Shown: positions 9,182-21,323 of the stretch, in pieces
Position numbering within the stretch: the stretch's first letter is position 1
Layout of the letters: every line of letters begins with the position of its first letter
Assembly (NCBI GenBank): GCA_037954235.1
Contig: JBBMOA010000014.1
Span: 19,424,773 to 19,488,772, forward strand
Direction: 5' to 3'
Origin: Aulostomus chinensis
Taxonomy: Eukaryota; Chordata; Actinopteri; Syngnathiformes; Aulostomidae
Length of the DNA: 64,000 nucleotides
The notes under the pieces: model-generated
Databases searched by the model: none
The model's input: the letters and a program-made list of their open reading frames with translations, nothing else
What the model was told of the DNA's origin: nothing
Translations under genes and position numbers: made by a program

Positions 9182-10853
9182 CTTTCTTCAAACCAAAAAG
9201 TATATTTTGCTTTTCAGTACTCACAAATAGGTGTCTTCAGTTTATAAAGATGTTTTGTCCATTCTGCATTACTCCTTGTGACTCTTGGAAAGCCGAGAGA
9301 CCCAGCCACGTACATATGGGTTTATGCTGTTATGTTCCACTGACATGGAAATGACAAACATCGACTGAAAACTGTCCAAAACGTCTGTTTACACACTTTA
9401 AAGCACTAGGTCTGGTAATCCTCATCACATTTATCCAGCAATAAAGTCAGTAACCAGAGTGCAACCAGATGGCACATTCAGTTTAACCAACCTGCTTGCA
9501 CTTGTTCAAGGTAGCACAGAACTGGTCGTGTTTGTTAGTTCTTGGCTCAAATCAAAGTATTTGTGCATTACTGAGCATACAGCTGAATAAAGAAAAACTG
9601 AAATCATCACTATTAATCGGCTCCAAAGAGGTTCAGGCAAACTGTCCCTTGCCTCATGGAGGAAGGCAGCAACTTACACTGTCTACAGTGGGGGCGGGAG
9701 GCTGCTGATGTCAACTGGGGAGCTAGTCAGACGGTGGAAGGAATACTTTGCAACCCCACCAGCATGTATTCTATGGAGGAAACCGGCAGGGAAGGACTTG
9801 GGGAGGAGTCATACAATCTCTGATGCAGAAGTCACCGAGGCAGTGAAACAACTCTGCAGCGGCAGAGCTCCAGGGGGTGGATGAGCTCTACCCTGGGTAT
9901 CTCAATGCTCTGGATGTTGTAGGGCTGTTGTGACACGTCTCTACAACATTGTGTGGACATCAGGGGCAATGCCTATGGAGTGGCAGACAGGGGTGGTGGT
10001 CCCCATCTTTAAGAAAGGGGATCAGAGAGTGTGTTCCAACTATTGGGGGATCACCTGCCTCAGGTGGAGGAGTTTAAATATGTCGGGATCTTGTTCACGA
10101 GTGAGGGTAGGACGGAGCGGGAGACTGACAGGCGGATTGGGGTGGTGTCCGTGGTCATGCGGGTGTTAAATCGATCCGTTGTGGTGAAGAGAGAGCTAAG
10201 CCAAATTGTGAAGCTCTCATTTCACCGGTCGATCTGTGCTCCAACCGTCAACTGTGGTCATGAGCTCTGGGTAATGACCGAAAGAAGGAGATTGCAAATA
10301 CAAGCGGCTGAAATGAGTTTCCTCCACAAGGTGGCTGGGCTCTCCTTTAGAGATAGAGTGAGAAGCCTGAACATTTGGGAGAGGAGAGCTGCTGCTCCTC
10401 CATGTGGAGAGGAGTCAGTTGAGGTGGCATCTGGTGAGGATGCCTCTGTCGGGAGGTTTTTTTGGGCAGACCCAGGACACGCTGGAGGGATTATATCTCT
10501 TGGCTGGCCTGGGAATGCCTTGGGATTCGCCCGGAAGAGCTGGTCGAAGTGGCTGGGGAGAGGGCGGTCTGGGTGTCCTTGCTGAGATTGCTGCCCCCCC
10601 GACCCAGACCCGAATAGGCAGAGGACAGAGAAGACAAAGACAATGAAGGGTAAACAGATGTTTTGGGGACAGTTTTGCTATTAGTAGTTGGTGGCCATGG
10701 GATCCCATCAGTTCCACGGCAACTATAAAGTAGATGATTGGCTCTTTCTGATTTGAAAAGTCACAAAGAAATAATGCAGGACCAAAAAAAACCCCATCTT
10801 TTTGAGCTCAACATTCTATTTGGGAGTAAAAAATACACTTTTTGAGTGAAATA
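9182..10853. mobile_element. Non-autonomous DNA transposon copy A, interrupted
   Basis: The left half (9182-9620) and right end (about 10750-10853) match the 13311-13903 element. Shared landmarks are ACTCACAAATAGGTGTCTT (9224-9242), AAATCAAAGTATTTGT near 9549, GTCACAAAGAA near 10760 and the outer TTTTTGAGTGAA (10845-10856). Between them lies about 1 kb of RTE-type LINE. The borders are approximate and no clear target duplication was found. Confidence 0.6.
9625..10630 (+). mobile_element. Rex3/RTE-like LINE fragment with internal deletion
   Basis: Plus-strand frames encode pieces of an RTE-type ORF: LVRRWKEYF region, EVTEAVKQLCSGRAPG, RLYNIVWTSGAMPMEWQTGV, VVPIFKKGDQRVCSNYWGIT. The sequence then jumps directly to LPQVEEFKYVGILFTSEGR, SVVVKRELSQIVKLSFHRSI, ELWVMTE and AAEMSFLHKVAGLSFRDRVR. 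In intact relatives the reverse-transcriptase core with its YxDD motif lies between those blocks, so it has been deleted at about 10050-10062. Several frameshifts are present. The call is by resemblance to fish Rex3-type proteins. Confidence 0.82.
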
Positions 10854-10928
10854 ACACTCTAAGCTCTATCTATGAACTAAATCTGACATTTATTCCACTG
10901 TAATAGGCTTTAAGTGGCATTGAGAAAC

Positions 10929-11070
10929 CATCCATCCATTTTCTTCCACTTATCCTGTTAAGGGTCGCGGGGGGGCTGGAGCCTATCCCAGCGGCTTTCG
11001 GGCGTGAGGCGGGGTTCACCCTGGATGAGTCGCCAGTCCATCACAGGGCCAACACATAGAGACAGACAAG
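10929..11070 (-). mobile_element. ATGG-tailed SINE, truncated
   Basis: On the minus strand this is the 3' half of the SINE found throughout the window, ending in the ATGG repeat (10929-10939) and containing the GGGATAGGCTCCAGCC and GGTCGCGG-type blocks. The tRNA-like head is missing. Confidence 0.85.
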
Positions 11071-11553
11071 TGAAGTGTGCTGGTCCATACTGAACCCATA
11101 TTTCTTGGTTTTCCCAGGTAAGATGCATGAAGGAATGTTATATTTTTTAGTGAAGCAATCTCTAGTAAACTTCCAAACCATGTACACAGGAGCTTTAGAA
11201 AACCGATGACATTTCCACCTGACTTGACTTCTGACGGATTTAGTCTCCTTTATACGTTTTTTTTTTCAAATTTAAGCTTCATCAATTGTTCATGAGCTGA
11301 AATCTGTGCCCAGTGAAGCCAGTGCATGATCAAAACCTTTTTACTGTAAACACACAAATACTAAACATGCAAATGGAAGGGAATCTCTCAATGTGGTGGA
11401 TATGCCCCTCTTCCAGCAAAAAAGGCACTTTGTTACAAAAATAGATCCCTGAGTGGTGTCTATGTACTTTCCAATTAATGCAAGCTGAGCTGGCACCGTC
11501 TTCCTGGTGCTGCATCACGCAACAAAGGCAAAGCTTCAGTGAGGGGAACCTAC

Positions 11554-11679
11554 CCTGGCGTCTGTCACTTTGAACTCTCTCAGGATGTACTGAGGCATGT
11601 TGTACTCAGCCATAGGGTCCACAACAAAGTATTGGTATCGTGCAGAGCGCTCAGCAGGCCAGTACTGATGGCACTTTTC
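11554..11679 (-). CDS. ptprf: ptprf exon: D2 middle
   Basis: Residues 699-740, phase 0 on both sides, acceptor TTCTGTAG, donor GTAGGT. It encodes EKCHQYWPAERSARYQYFVV, then DPMAEYNMPQYILREFKVTD, AR. This block is unchanged relative to remembered vertebrate LAR/PTPRS/PTPRD D2, in line with strong constraint, while the flanking introns are crowded with mobile-element remains. Confidence 0.97.
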
Positions 11680-14584
11680 CTACAGAATGGAGAGAGGAGA
11701 TGCAACACAGTGCGTGTTTGTTCAGGGTAAATGAAGAGTTTACAAAGCCTCAAAATTTTTCTGTTTTGCCTGAAGCAGGATTTTGAGACCAAAAAAACAG
11801 GAAACTTATTAAGACAGTAAAAACGAGGCAAATTAGAAGTTATTTAATACAAAAGAAACCCCCTGGTGTTGAGTAAAAGCTGGATTAACCTTTTAGGGAT
11901 GCCAATGGCAAACATGTTTAGTTGAGCCCCTGGTGACGAAGCTCTAATCCTGCCCTCTCTGCACTCCTCTATATAAGCACCATGTTTCCTCAAAAAAACA
12001 AAAAAAACCCCAACAAAAAACACTCAACATAGTGAACAAAACAAGGCAGCTTCATTATTTTTTCCAGAAAATATCCAACAATCAGACATGCAAACTGCCT
12101 GGCTCCAGTGTTTTGTAGGTTGGTTATGGGAATGGTGGGTTGGTTTGTGGTCATTACAATTTATTTTGGTGAGCCCAATCTAATCGAAATTAGTTAAGGT
12201 CTTTAAACCACATTTTCACACAGGGCCCGTTCAAGGACGTGCTGGGCCCCTCATTTAGCCCAGAAAGAAGACCTGCGGGGGCCCTCTAGGTGTGGCGGTG
12301 AGCGCATTTTGGGTAATTTTAGGTGCAAATCACTGTCAATGGGTCATGTTAATAACACCTTCCTTAAAAATAAGTATAAGCATTTTACCATTGTGCTGAA
12401 TCACAACAAGACCTAGCCCACGTGACATTCACACTATATTGCCAACTACTGCTATAGTATTTAACCTTACTTTGTTACCAAATAATTTGCATAATAAATG
12501 CATGCATGGCCTCTTAGGGGTAATTTTTAGCCATTTTTAATGTGCTTTAAGTTTCTACCGTGCCCACCTGCCATGTTGGGTCCTCACTACCACAACACTT
12601 TGGAAGAGGTCTGTTAATTTTGCACATTTGGCAGCATCTTGCTGGAGCATTTTTTTACGTTAATGTAATCTTTTCTGCGTCACCCATTTCTTTCTCACCT
12701 GTCTTCTTTCTTTTTGACATTTTTTGTCCTCGCTATCCATCACATTCGTGCCACAAAAAAAGCTGACTGAGATTGATTGGAATGAAAGAGAAATGAAACC
12801 AATTGAGCCAAATAGCCAATCAGATTTCAGCAAAATTAGGTCATTCTCATGCTGTGCATATTGCTTGTTTTGTGACATTATTATGTAGGCTGCTACAGTG
12901 CTACCTTGATAAAAGATAATTGTGTATACTGGAAATTATATAGGCCCATTAAAAAAAACAAAACACTTTTTTTTCTCTGCGGCCCAGCCGGCCTGGGCTG
13001 GACCGGCAGTTTTGGAATTGTCCCAATTTTCCCAATGGCCAGCACGTCCCTGGGCCCATTTTGGATAACTTTACAGCCACAAAGTAGAGCCCATCGCTAA
13101 TTTCCAGAGATCACTTGATACAGTTTCACAAAAATAAGTTATATTTACATGTGATTGTTAGAGGGTGCATATTGAGACATAGCCTAGTATTAATTAAAAG
13201 ACACTGTACTTTATTAAAAAAAAACAATTAAAAAATAAAAGTATAAACAATTAAAGATAAACAATAAAGAAAAGAAAGAATACACAATTTCAAACACCAA
13301 CCTTTCAGAAATACTTCACCTAAAAAGTGTAAGTACTCACAAATAGTTGTCTTGAGCTCTTCCCATGTATTTAGTTTGAAGCTAATGATGCCTCATGTAC
13401 ATCGGCTAATAACATCAACAAAGCTCTCCAAAAATATCTGTTTCCAAACTCTAAAGGTCATCATCTGGAGTTAATCTTTATTTTCTTTATCTAGTCATAT
13501 ATTCAGTAATAAACAAATGTATTGGTTTGAACTAAGAAACAAACTATACTTGTGATTCACTGTAAACAAGTCAAAGTGAATTGGTTCAGCAATATACAAG
13601 AGCTGGTTGGTGCTGCCATGAGCGAGGGCCAATCTAGAAGTGTAATATTTTGAGTTTGTTTTTAGCTTAAATCAAAGTGTTTGTTCCAAGAGACATTGGA
13701 AACAAATATTTTTGAACATTTTTGCTGTTGTTAGCCATCAGTCACCATTAGCTTCAAGCTAAATATGCTGTAAATGGCTGCCTCTTTTCTGCATTCTGGA
13801 GTCACAAAGAAGTAATAAAGGGGGAAAAAGTACTTGTAAGATCAAGACACCTATTTGTGAGTACTTGAAAGGCAAATTACAGTTTTTGGGTGAAGTATTA
13901 CTATTAACAGTTACCATTTCCACGTCAGTGTAAGGGAAGCAGAGATGCCTTTGGTTTGAGTACCGTAGTGATTGACAGAATGTGTGCAAGGGATACCTAG
14001 TTAAAGTTTTTGGGGGAAGATTTTGTCTTAAAAGGACAACAAAGAATTTGGACATAGACAAATGGTGTAATATCATCCTTTTCAGATTTCCTAACTACAG
14101 TAGGCCATGATCTGTGAGAGCAGAGTAGGGGACATACAATAATTAAATGGTGTATAAAAAGCACCAATGAGTGTTCTCACTAAAGGCACAGTCAAGAATG
14201 TGTAGTGGGACTACTGACATCATCACAATATGACATTTCAAGTACTAGAACCCACTTGACAAATATGATTCATGAGTGCACATTGAAGTATAATTTCCAT
14301 TTAAGATATCAGACATAGCTGGGGTGGTAACATATCATATGCCACCAAAATTAAATAATTCATATAAGTGGAAAGAAAGTAAACCAAACATGTGATGGTT
14401 CAAATGTTGAATGCCACACGCCAAATAGTTTTTGTGCCTTTTCCGCCAGGGAAACTTGGCAACATCTATTTGCTAAAGTGACACATTACAAAAAAATGTG
14501 CTTCTCTACGCCGATGTGGTAGTAATGTACTGTAATATGTTTGGCATATTATATAAAATGACATGACAAGGTATGATGCATTAC
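11680..14584 (-). other. ptprf intron (2905 bp)
   Basis: It contains the MITE-like element 13311-13903. At 12219-13060 there are GC-rich blocks (GGACGTGCTGG near 12235 and its inverted form near 13036) suggesting an old unidentified repeat. The rest is AT-rich with nothing recognised. Confidence 0.85.
13311..13903. mobile_element. Non-autonomous DNA transposon copy B
   Basis: This is a 593-bp element with inverted ends of about 50 bp. The left begins AATACTTCACC and includes GTACTCACAAATAG; the right contains CTATTTGTGAGTAC and ends GGTGAAGTATT. It has no coding potential. It belongs to the same family as the 9182-10853 and 57469-57577 copies. I could not settle the target duplication, so the superfamily is open. 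Confidence 0.75.
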
Positions 14585-14711
14585 CCGCCCCATCTCTCGA
14601 AGTTTGGTGAGCATGACTACAATAGTAGAGTTGTGTTCCCACAGCATTCTCCAGAAGTCCTCTGTGGTCTCAGCTAATGGGCCTTGGGTGGCCATGTATG
14701 CTTTCTGCTGC
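14585..14711 (-). CDS. ptprf: ptprf exon: D2 core
   Basis: One base completes Arg656, then residues 657-698, phase 0 at the end, acceptor TTTGCAG, donor GTAATG. It encodes QQKAYMATQGPLAETTEDFW, then RMLWEHNSTIVVMLTKLREM, GR. It is nearly identical to the D2 of all LAR-family receptors; the YMATQGP variant of YIATQGP is the only visible change. D2 is thought to regulate D1 and bind partners such as liprins rather than catalyse. Confidence 0.97.
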
Positions 14712-17350
14712 CTGCAAATTGGAACAGATACATGGCTGTGTTTACTCCTCAGGGTTCTGGCAACAGCACTGCAATTTAGTTTCTATTTCAAGTTTCTTCC
14801 TCTTCAGCTCTAATAGGTCTGGTCCAGAATTTCATTCTGCTATAATAAAAATAGCTGGTGGATGAATGATGATGTAGTGGTAAATAATGTCATAAAAAGT
14901 TGTGTCAAAGAACTGTTGCATAATTTATTTAATACAGTTTGCTACTATTACATTAGTAGACATGTCTGGCTGGCTTTTTCAAAGCCCAAAGCAGAAATCT
15001 GCTGGCAGGCAGGCCCTGTAGCTGTTCTCCTTAAACTCTTAGTCTTACCAGTCTGATTGATACCAAATAACTTAATTGAGGTTCACACGTACCCAAATGT
15101 GATAAAAAAGATGATAGGGATGTTCAAGTTGCACAAGATAATTTTACCTCCTAAAAAATGTAATAGTAATAGTAGAAATATATCTCAACTGCATGCAAAA
15201 CTTCATTATCAGCTTCCAATACTTTTTCCTTTGCGTCATTGTGAATGCTATTGCTTAATTGCAGATACTAAAATGCAAATTATTCTCACAGAATAATATT
15301 TAGGGGCTATTTTCCCTTATTCTCCTCAGATTTCCCCAAATTGCATACTTTTAATACACATTGTTCAGTCCAGCAGGGGAGTCTGCTGCAATTATATTGC
15401 AGCAATAAATAGATTCCTCTCAAGTATTGAATCTTAAGGTAAGGGAAAGTCGGCTGTTGTTAATGTTTTCACTGATATCAAAATGTTTAGCTTGAGAACA
15501 GAACGTGGTTGAAAGTGCTGTTAAAACGACAGCTCCAAATGCAGCTGCTCAGCTCAGCTCTGGGCCACTCGCTGTCGCAGTAACAGAACACAGCCACCAG
15601 GGATCAGTGTTGACGCAAGCAGCGTTGGACACGTGCCTGCACGCAGGTCTTCTAATGTGTGCCAGTGCAGAACACACAGTGAGAATTGCTGTTATCTGTA
15701 CACATCAGTGCTCTATTATTTGTGTGTGCCAGTGATGGCTGGAGGCACTGTTGATTTTGCTTCTGTGTGCTGCTCTGAGCTTTACCTCTCTGCAACAGGC
15801 ACTGCAACTATTTTTTTTCTATAATAATACAACAACCAAATATTAACTTGGGAAAGCTTCTGTATTCATTCAGAATGAGAGCTGCCCTAGGACCTCTGCC
15901 ACTGCACCTGCTTTCCCGGCAAACCTCTGTTGAATGATGACAGGACCAGTAGCTACTGTGTGTCTGTCACATCCTGAATGTGGGGCTGAGTTAATCTGAC
16001 ATTGGATGTGAAAGGCTGAACAAATTGTTTACTGAAAAAATATAATTTTTCTTTAACCACCTGACCAAGGCAAGGCTTTATTTTCGTGTAGTTTTCAATA
16101 CTTTATGATTTCCCTTTCTGGTCTGTGGCACTCCCACAAGCTCTCTTGGTTCCTGTTGAAAACATAAATCTTTAAAAATAACAACTCAAAAAAACGAATG
16201 AGCATTTACAGCAGCAGTTAAGTGTAGGATTGATTCAAAATAAAGTCAATTCATTTATTTTGCTTCATAATACACCTTCCAGTTGAGACAAACTTTTTGG
16301 TTCACCTTCAACATATTGTCAGAATTCCTATGAAATGAACATACCAGATCATTCAGGTGTGTTCCCTTCCAGTTTGATCAGTAATCATGCAAACCCTGCA
16401 GTAGTAAACCAGAGTGCTGTCAAAAGATAACTGTGGCTTAATCAGCGCTTTGGTTGTAATCTTTTCTAATGTACAGGTAATGATATTATAAGAGTGTTGT
16501 ATGCTGCAGACAGGTACAGAGAAGAATAACTACAGCTTACATATCCAGGGGTCATTTGATACCTTCAGTCATCATCATAATCGTGTATATCTCTCTTCAA
16601 CTTAATTCTAATTCACTCTGCACACACTAAAGACTGAATTTGGAGCTGGAGCTCCCCGTACGTACTGTATCTTAATCCACTCATAATTACTACAACAGGA
16701 ATTAGACAGGAATTATAGAACACCCCTGCCTCCTTGCCTGTCCTCGCCTTGGTCGGAGGACCCAGGGGATGTCATTAGTTTCTGGCTGCTAAGAACAGGA
16801 TACACCCACCCCCTCTGAGAGTCAATGTCTATATTCATTCGACATAGTGTTAACTCTGCTAGTATATTGAAAAAATATATTTAATTTGCTTCAACTTTTT
16901 GACAAAAGATATGTCCCTCTTTTATGGTAAAGCTAATAATCTGTCAAGACTACATTGGTCTGTAACAGTTTTCATTTATGCAGCTGTACTAAATCTGCAA
17001 TGACACTTGTTTTTACTATGGCAAGAGTAGTTTTGTAACAGTATTGGCATGATCAGCCCATTTCTCTGACTTGTCACCTTTCTCAAACAGACTTTCTGTT
17101 TACAAGAAGGAGAAACAGGAGAGAATGAGCAGATCTCTCAATATAACGGACAGTATTTGTTTTGATAACTGTCACAACCAAAGGATGGGAGACAAAGACA
17201 GTTCATTTGAGCCTGTAATTTACTGGTGTCAGAGAAAAGGTCTTCTTCCATGCTCATTAGAGAGACCAAGCAGTAGAATCACCATCCCTGCCAGACTATC
17301 CACGTTATTTCTCTCTCTATTCCTGCCATGCTATGATGACATAGACTTGC
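14712..17350 (-). other. ptprf intron (2639 bp, GC donor)
   Basis: It begins GCAAGT and ends TTTGCAG on the transcribed strand. No mobile element or gene was recognised across it; it is AT-rich single-copy-looking sequence. Confidence 0.85.
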
Positions 17351-17529
17351 CTGTATCCATCGATAAAGCTGGCGTTGATGTAGTCTGAGCCCTCCACCCC
17401 TCTGATTGGCTGGAGACACACACGGGTGGACTCAAAAGGCATGATGTTCACCAGGCGGTTCTTGAATTTGTTACACGGGATGTTGGCACTGATGAATCTT
17501 GAGGTATGTGCTTTAGAGTTGGCCAGTTT
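17351..17529 (-). CDS. ptprf: ptprf exon: start of phosphatase domain D2
   Basis: Residues 597-655 plus two bases of Arg656, acceptor TTTTCAG. It encodes KLANSKAHTSRFISANIPCN, then KFKNRLVNIMPFESTRVCL and RGVEGSDYINASFIDGY. D2 has KNRL where D1 has KNRY, a known change in the inactive second domain. The exon must end ...TACAG to keep the Arg codon, and the intron then begins GCAAGT, so this is a GC-AG intron with an otherwise perfect donor consensus. Confidence 0.97.
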
Positions 17530-18903
17530 CTGAAAAGACAAGATGGAGGACACCTCTGTTTCTGATGCTGCTTGGTCCAAAGGTGCCTGCAAAATGACTT
17601 TAAAACTACACCTGCTGTCTCCACTGTTTGTCCCTAGTTCTTTTAAGTGTTAATATCACCAGTAGAGTGGGGTGTGTGAGCAATATTGTTAGAGGGCATG
17701 GAGATCTAACACATATAGATGCATCAAAATGCTACACTTTGAGTCGATCCTCTTTGTTCTCTGACTTCAAATAAAAGCCTGACACTAAACCATGTTAACA
17801 CTCAAACTAAAGACACTGAAAAGGCAAATCAAAGCCACGTGCACAAGCCTGTGCCAATGTGTCTCAAACTGAGGAGGTTACAATTTTAAAACTAAGATCC
17901 AAAATTGAGAGCGGAGTCTTGTTTTTTAGCAGAGAGGTTGCTGCCTCCATTGCTGACATGTCGTAATGTGATTCTTCTGCCTTGCAAGGGCAAGAGTCAA
18001 TTTGAGACGTGCTAAAGAATTCTGCAGTGAGCTGAGGAGCCAGACCTTATCATTCTCTGTGCAAATTTACAGCCGTTGTGCTTACTTGAACAAGCAGCAT
18101 AATTTGGGTGTGGTGTGCACTCCACCCATACCCCCACCCACAAGTGGGGACTAGTTACATCATTGCAGGATCCCTCAGAGCAGTGAGAGCAGCTGAGGAC
18201 GGTGGTGCTGCAGCAGCTCATCCTCCATTAAACCACAGAACCCAGTAGTACCTTATCTTGAGACTGTCAGACCTCCAGTTTGTGTCGACTCTCTTCTCCT
18301 TCACTTCATCACTCTTTCCCTCTGCATTTCCTGCCCTCTCCACTTTCTTCCATCTGTCATCTGGAGCTCAGAAATTAAGCTCTCACAACTAATGCTCTTC
18401 CTTTGAGAAGGAATGTGTGAGTTACAAGGGGTCAAGGGGAAATTCCTCCCCCGGCTCCTGTTGTATAAGACATAAAATGGAGGCTCTGAAAAGATAAATC
18501 ATTAAATTCCTGCAATTTACAACATAGATTTGTTTTCATTGTTTGGCTATGATGAGTTTACATTGATGTTATTGAGATATTGGTACTGTGTCAGTAGTAA
18601 AATCAAGTCATATTGAAATTTCTGTATTCCTCTCTAATTCTGGTGATCTTAGATTACACAGTGGAAAAGACATTCAGAACGAGCCATAAAGTGCCAAATT
18701 TTGGCACTGATGTCTTATCTCTGCATCAACCTTGCACTATTTTCCCATCCCATTTCAGTGGGGCATTTTGGACCTGAGAAGACCACTGATACTTTAAAAC
18801 TGAATAAAAAACAGACAATTCAACAACAGTGATCATTAAGTTTACTTGCAAATTTTGTTGTAGGAGCATCCATGTTTTTTTTAAAAACTGATTTGAAAAA
18901 GAC

Positions 18904-19281
18904 ATCCATCCATCCATTTTCTTGCGCTTATCCTCTTAAGGGTTGGGGGGGGGGGGGGCTGGAGCCTATCTCAGCAGCTTTCAGGTGTGAGGCGGGGTTC
19001 ATCCTGGACAGGTCACCAGTCCATCCCAGGACCAACACATAGAGACAGACAACCATTCACACTCACAGTCACACCTACGGTCAATTCAGAGTATCAATCA
19101 GCCTCGTCCCCTCTTGATGTCTTTGGACTGTGGGAGGAAGCTGGAGTACCAGAGAGAACCCACGCAGGAACAGGGAGAACATGCAGACTCCACACAGAAC
19201 GCCACCATGCTGGAGCTGGGGCTCAAACCCTTAACCTTCTTGCTGTGAGGCGACAGTGCGAACCACTGCACCGCCGTGCAG
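18904..19281 (-). mobile_element. ATGG-tailed SINE, near full length
   Basis: On the minus strand it runs from a tRNA-like head (GTGCAGTGGTTCGCACTG, about 19256-19273) through the CCTCACAGCAAGAAGG block and the GACTGTGGGAGGAAGCTGG complement to the ATGG tail at 18904-18918. A 13-base G run (18946-18958) lies before the tail. No clear target duplication was found. Confidence 0.9.
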
Positions 19282-20768
19282 CCTGCCCCAAAAATAATTC
19301 CTAATTTTTCTGTATGTAAAATACATTGTGGGACAGTGTTCATTAAAATAAATAAAAGTTGACGCTTTTTTTTTTGGCTTTGTGATTTTTTTCTCTAATA
19401 ATCGAATTAAAATATTTTAGAGATCATTAGAGGGGGAACTGCCCATTTTGTTTACTTTGACATTTCTTAGACCCTCAGATCTGTCTTGTAACCCTTTGAC
19501 AATACTGAACCCAAGGATGGGAATTAATTTATCCACTGATATCACATCAGACATTTTTTTTTTGGAGAGTAACATTTTATGATAACCAACTTCTCTAAAA
19601 TGACAAATAATAAAATAATAAAACTGACCCTAGATCAAAGACGCAGAAATTTTCTTTGTTCACATTGCAACCAATGGCTTAACTGGATCCTCTAAGGGAA
19701 ACCACAAAAGAGCTCCATCCAAAAATAAAAAGCAATATATTAGTTTTGCCTATTCTATTTTTTTCTGAGGGAACAGAATGCCATTAAAGAAATACTGAGC
19801 AATACATTAGTTCTCTCAAATGTAGAGTTAATGATTCAGTATAAGCCCACTGTCTGGTCAGACACTGTGGTCAATAACTACAGTTTGCAGCGGAAGCTGA
19901 TATATCCTGATGGGTAGCCCCCCCCCATGAAGGTAATTCTCCCACAACCCTGAGCTCAGTTGCATACAGTGGATCACATATTGTCAGTAAACGTCATCCT
20001 CAAATGTATCTATCCTAGGGCTGCTTTAAAAAGTATAAAATCACGTTAAGAGTTTCTCTAGGCTGTTGCGTGGCCTTTAATGTCTCAATGTTCATCCATA
20101 ACTATTTAAGAATTGCTGCATTGTTGTCACCATTTTCACCAAAAAATCTAACGGAACCCATAGCAGTCTCTTAAAATTAAAATCGTTTGTAGAATGTAAG
20201 GCACAAAATACACTGTGTCTGTACACAAAGCATAACATTAGTGTGGCGTCAGTCGTTGGAGTTGATAATAATTGTTATCAGCTGGAGCAGCTGCAGTTAC
20301 CACATTAAACTTGATTTATAGTTGTGTGTTTGGTCCATGCTATCATCTCTTCAGACTACTACCAGCTCAGAGCGGAGGAAGCGATGATGTGGAAAAAAGC
20401 AAGAGGACTTTTAGGAGGAAATGTGATGTTACAAGGTGGTTCAGCCACACCCTCACCTCAAAGTAAGTGAAAAAAAATTCAGGATCATATTTCAAAATTT
20501 ACATCTCAAATCTGTGTGAAAGGTGAAAAAATAATAGGAGAAACTAGTACCAGGTTTTGAATGGGTGTGTATGTGAAAACCAGCTCTGGGCCATCTGGCT
20601 GAGCTGCCTCATGGGTGTTGGGGGGGGGGGGGGGCTGGGACACTGTTTCGTGTGTTTTTTTACTGTTTTTAGTGCTGCTAATGTGTTGCTCTGCTGAGCA
20701 AACATAATAGGGTCTTCGCCTGAAGTACCTTCAGGCTCAGGCCCTAATTATTGGTTGTAGAAATGTGA

Positions 20769-20770
<2 letters not shown>

Positions 20771-20809
<39 letters not shown>
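20771..20809. repeat. TC microsatellite
   Basis: Perfect CT dinucleotide repeat of about 19.5 units within a ptprf intron. Confidence 0.97.
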
Positions 20810-20811
<2 letters not shown>

Positions 20812-20839
20812 CAGCGTGAGATCAGTTGTGCAGGGCTTC

Positions 20840-21240
20840 TGTCTGTTATGAATCACCTCCACCACGCTGCCAGATCTTAGACTCTGATACCCAGTCAGTC
20901 GAGTTTATGCCTCTCTGATTCATGCCTTGTATTTAGTTACACTGCTATCTCTCATCTCCTGCCTCTGTCTCAGTCCAGCCAAACCTGCAACACTCTCTGG
21001 ATCCATCTTTACACATCCTGTAACTCTACACTCACTCTGCCTCGTCTGCTCACAACCCTGCCTTGCTCTGCTTAATCCTCCGGTTCATGGTTCAGCACCT
21101 GCTTGCCCACTCATCAATTTGTCCAAGTATTATAATACATTTCTGTTTCTGAATACCTCCCTCAGTTTCTGTGTTCTGCATTTGGGTACAAATTCTGTTG
21201 TCCTGTGTAACAAAAACCTTTGTTACCCAGCAGTCACAAA
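20840..21240 (+). repeat. Possible dispersed repeat (LINE/LTR 3' region)
   Basis: The plus strand has a C/T-rich text with CTGCTTGCCCACTC and a terminal CTGCATTTGGGTACAAATTC block resembling the 3' non-coding ends of dispersed fish retroelements. This rests on remembered resemblance only; no second copy occurs in the window. Confidence 0.3.
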
Positions 21241-21323
21241 TGATTTTTTTTTTTTACTTCTGCACCATAACTTTGCCCTGTAGCTGATTACAATGGAGAA
21301 TGATAAAAAAGAAAGTTATGTAC

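Larger units (their letters stand above)
9004..11553 (-). other. ptprf intron (2550 bp)
   Basis: It is filled by a DNA-transposon copy (9182-10853) split by a Rex3-like fragment, and by a truncated SINE (10929-11070). The stretch 11075-11550 has nothing recognised. Confidence 0.9.
17530..21323 (-). other. ptprf intron (3794 bp)
   Basis: It contains a full SINE (18904-19281), a TC microsatellite (20771-20809), a poly-G run (20620-20634) and a possible repeat at about 20840-21240. Otherwise nothing was recognised. Confidence 0.85.

Noticed and set aside
8854..9354. 166-codon plus-strand frame
   Set aside because: It is an antisense shadow of the ptprf D2 exon and its 5' flank.
12219..13060. 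Possible DNA transposon with inverted GGACGTGCTGG blocks
   Set aside because: Only about 12 bases pair between the two ends, the outer borders do not match, and no target duplication is visible.
20927..21283. 118-codon frame with hydrophobic start resembling a signal peptide
   Set aside because: The codons derive from a C/T-rich dispersed-repeat-like stretch and end in a poly-T run; there is no support for a secreted protein.
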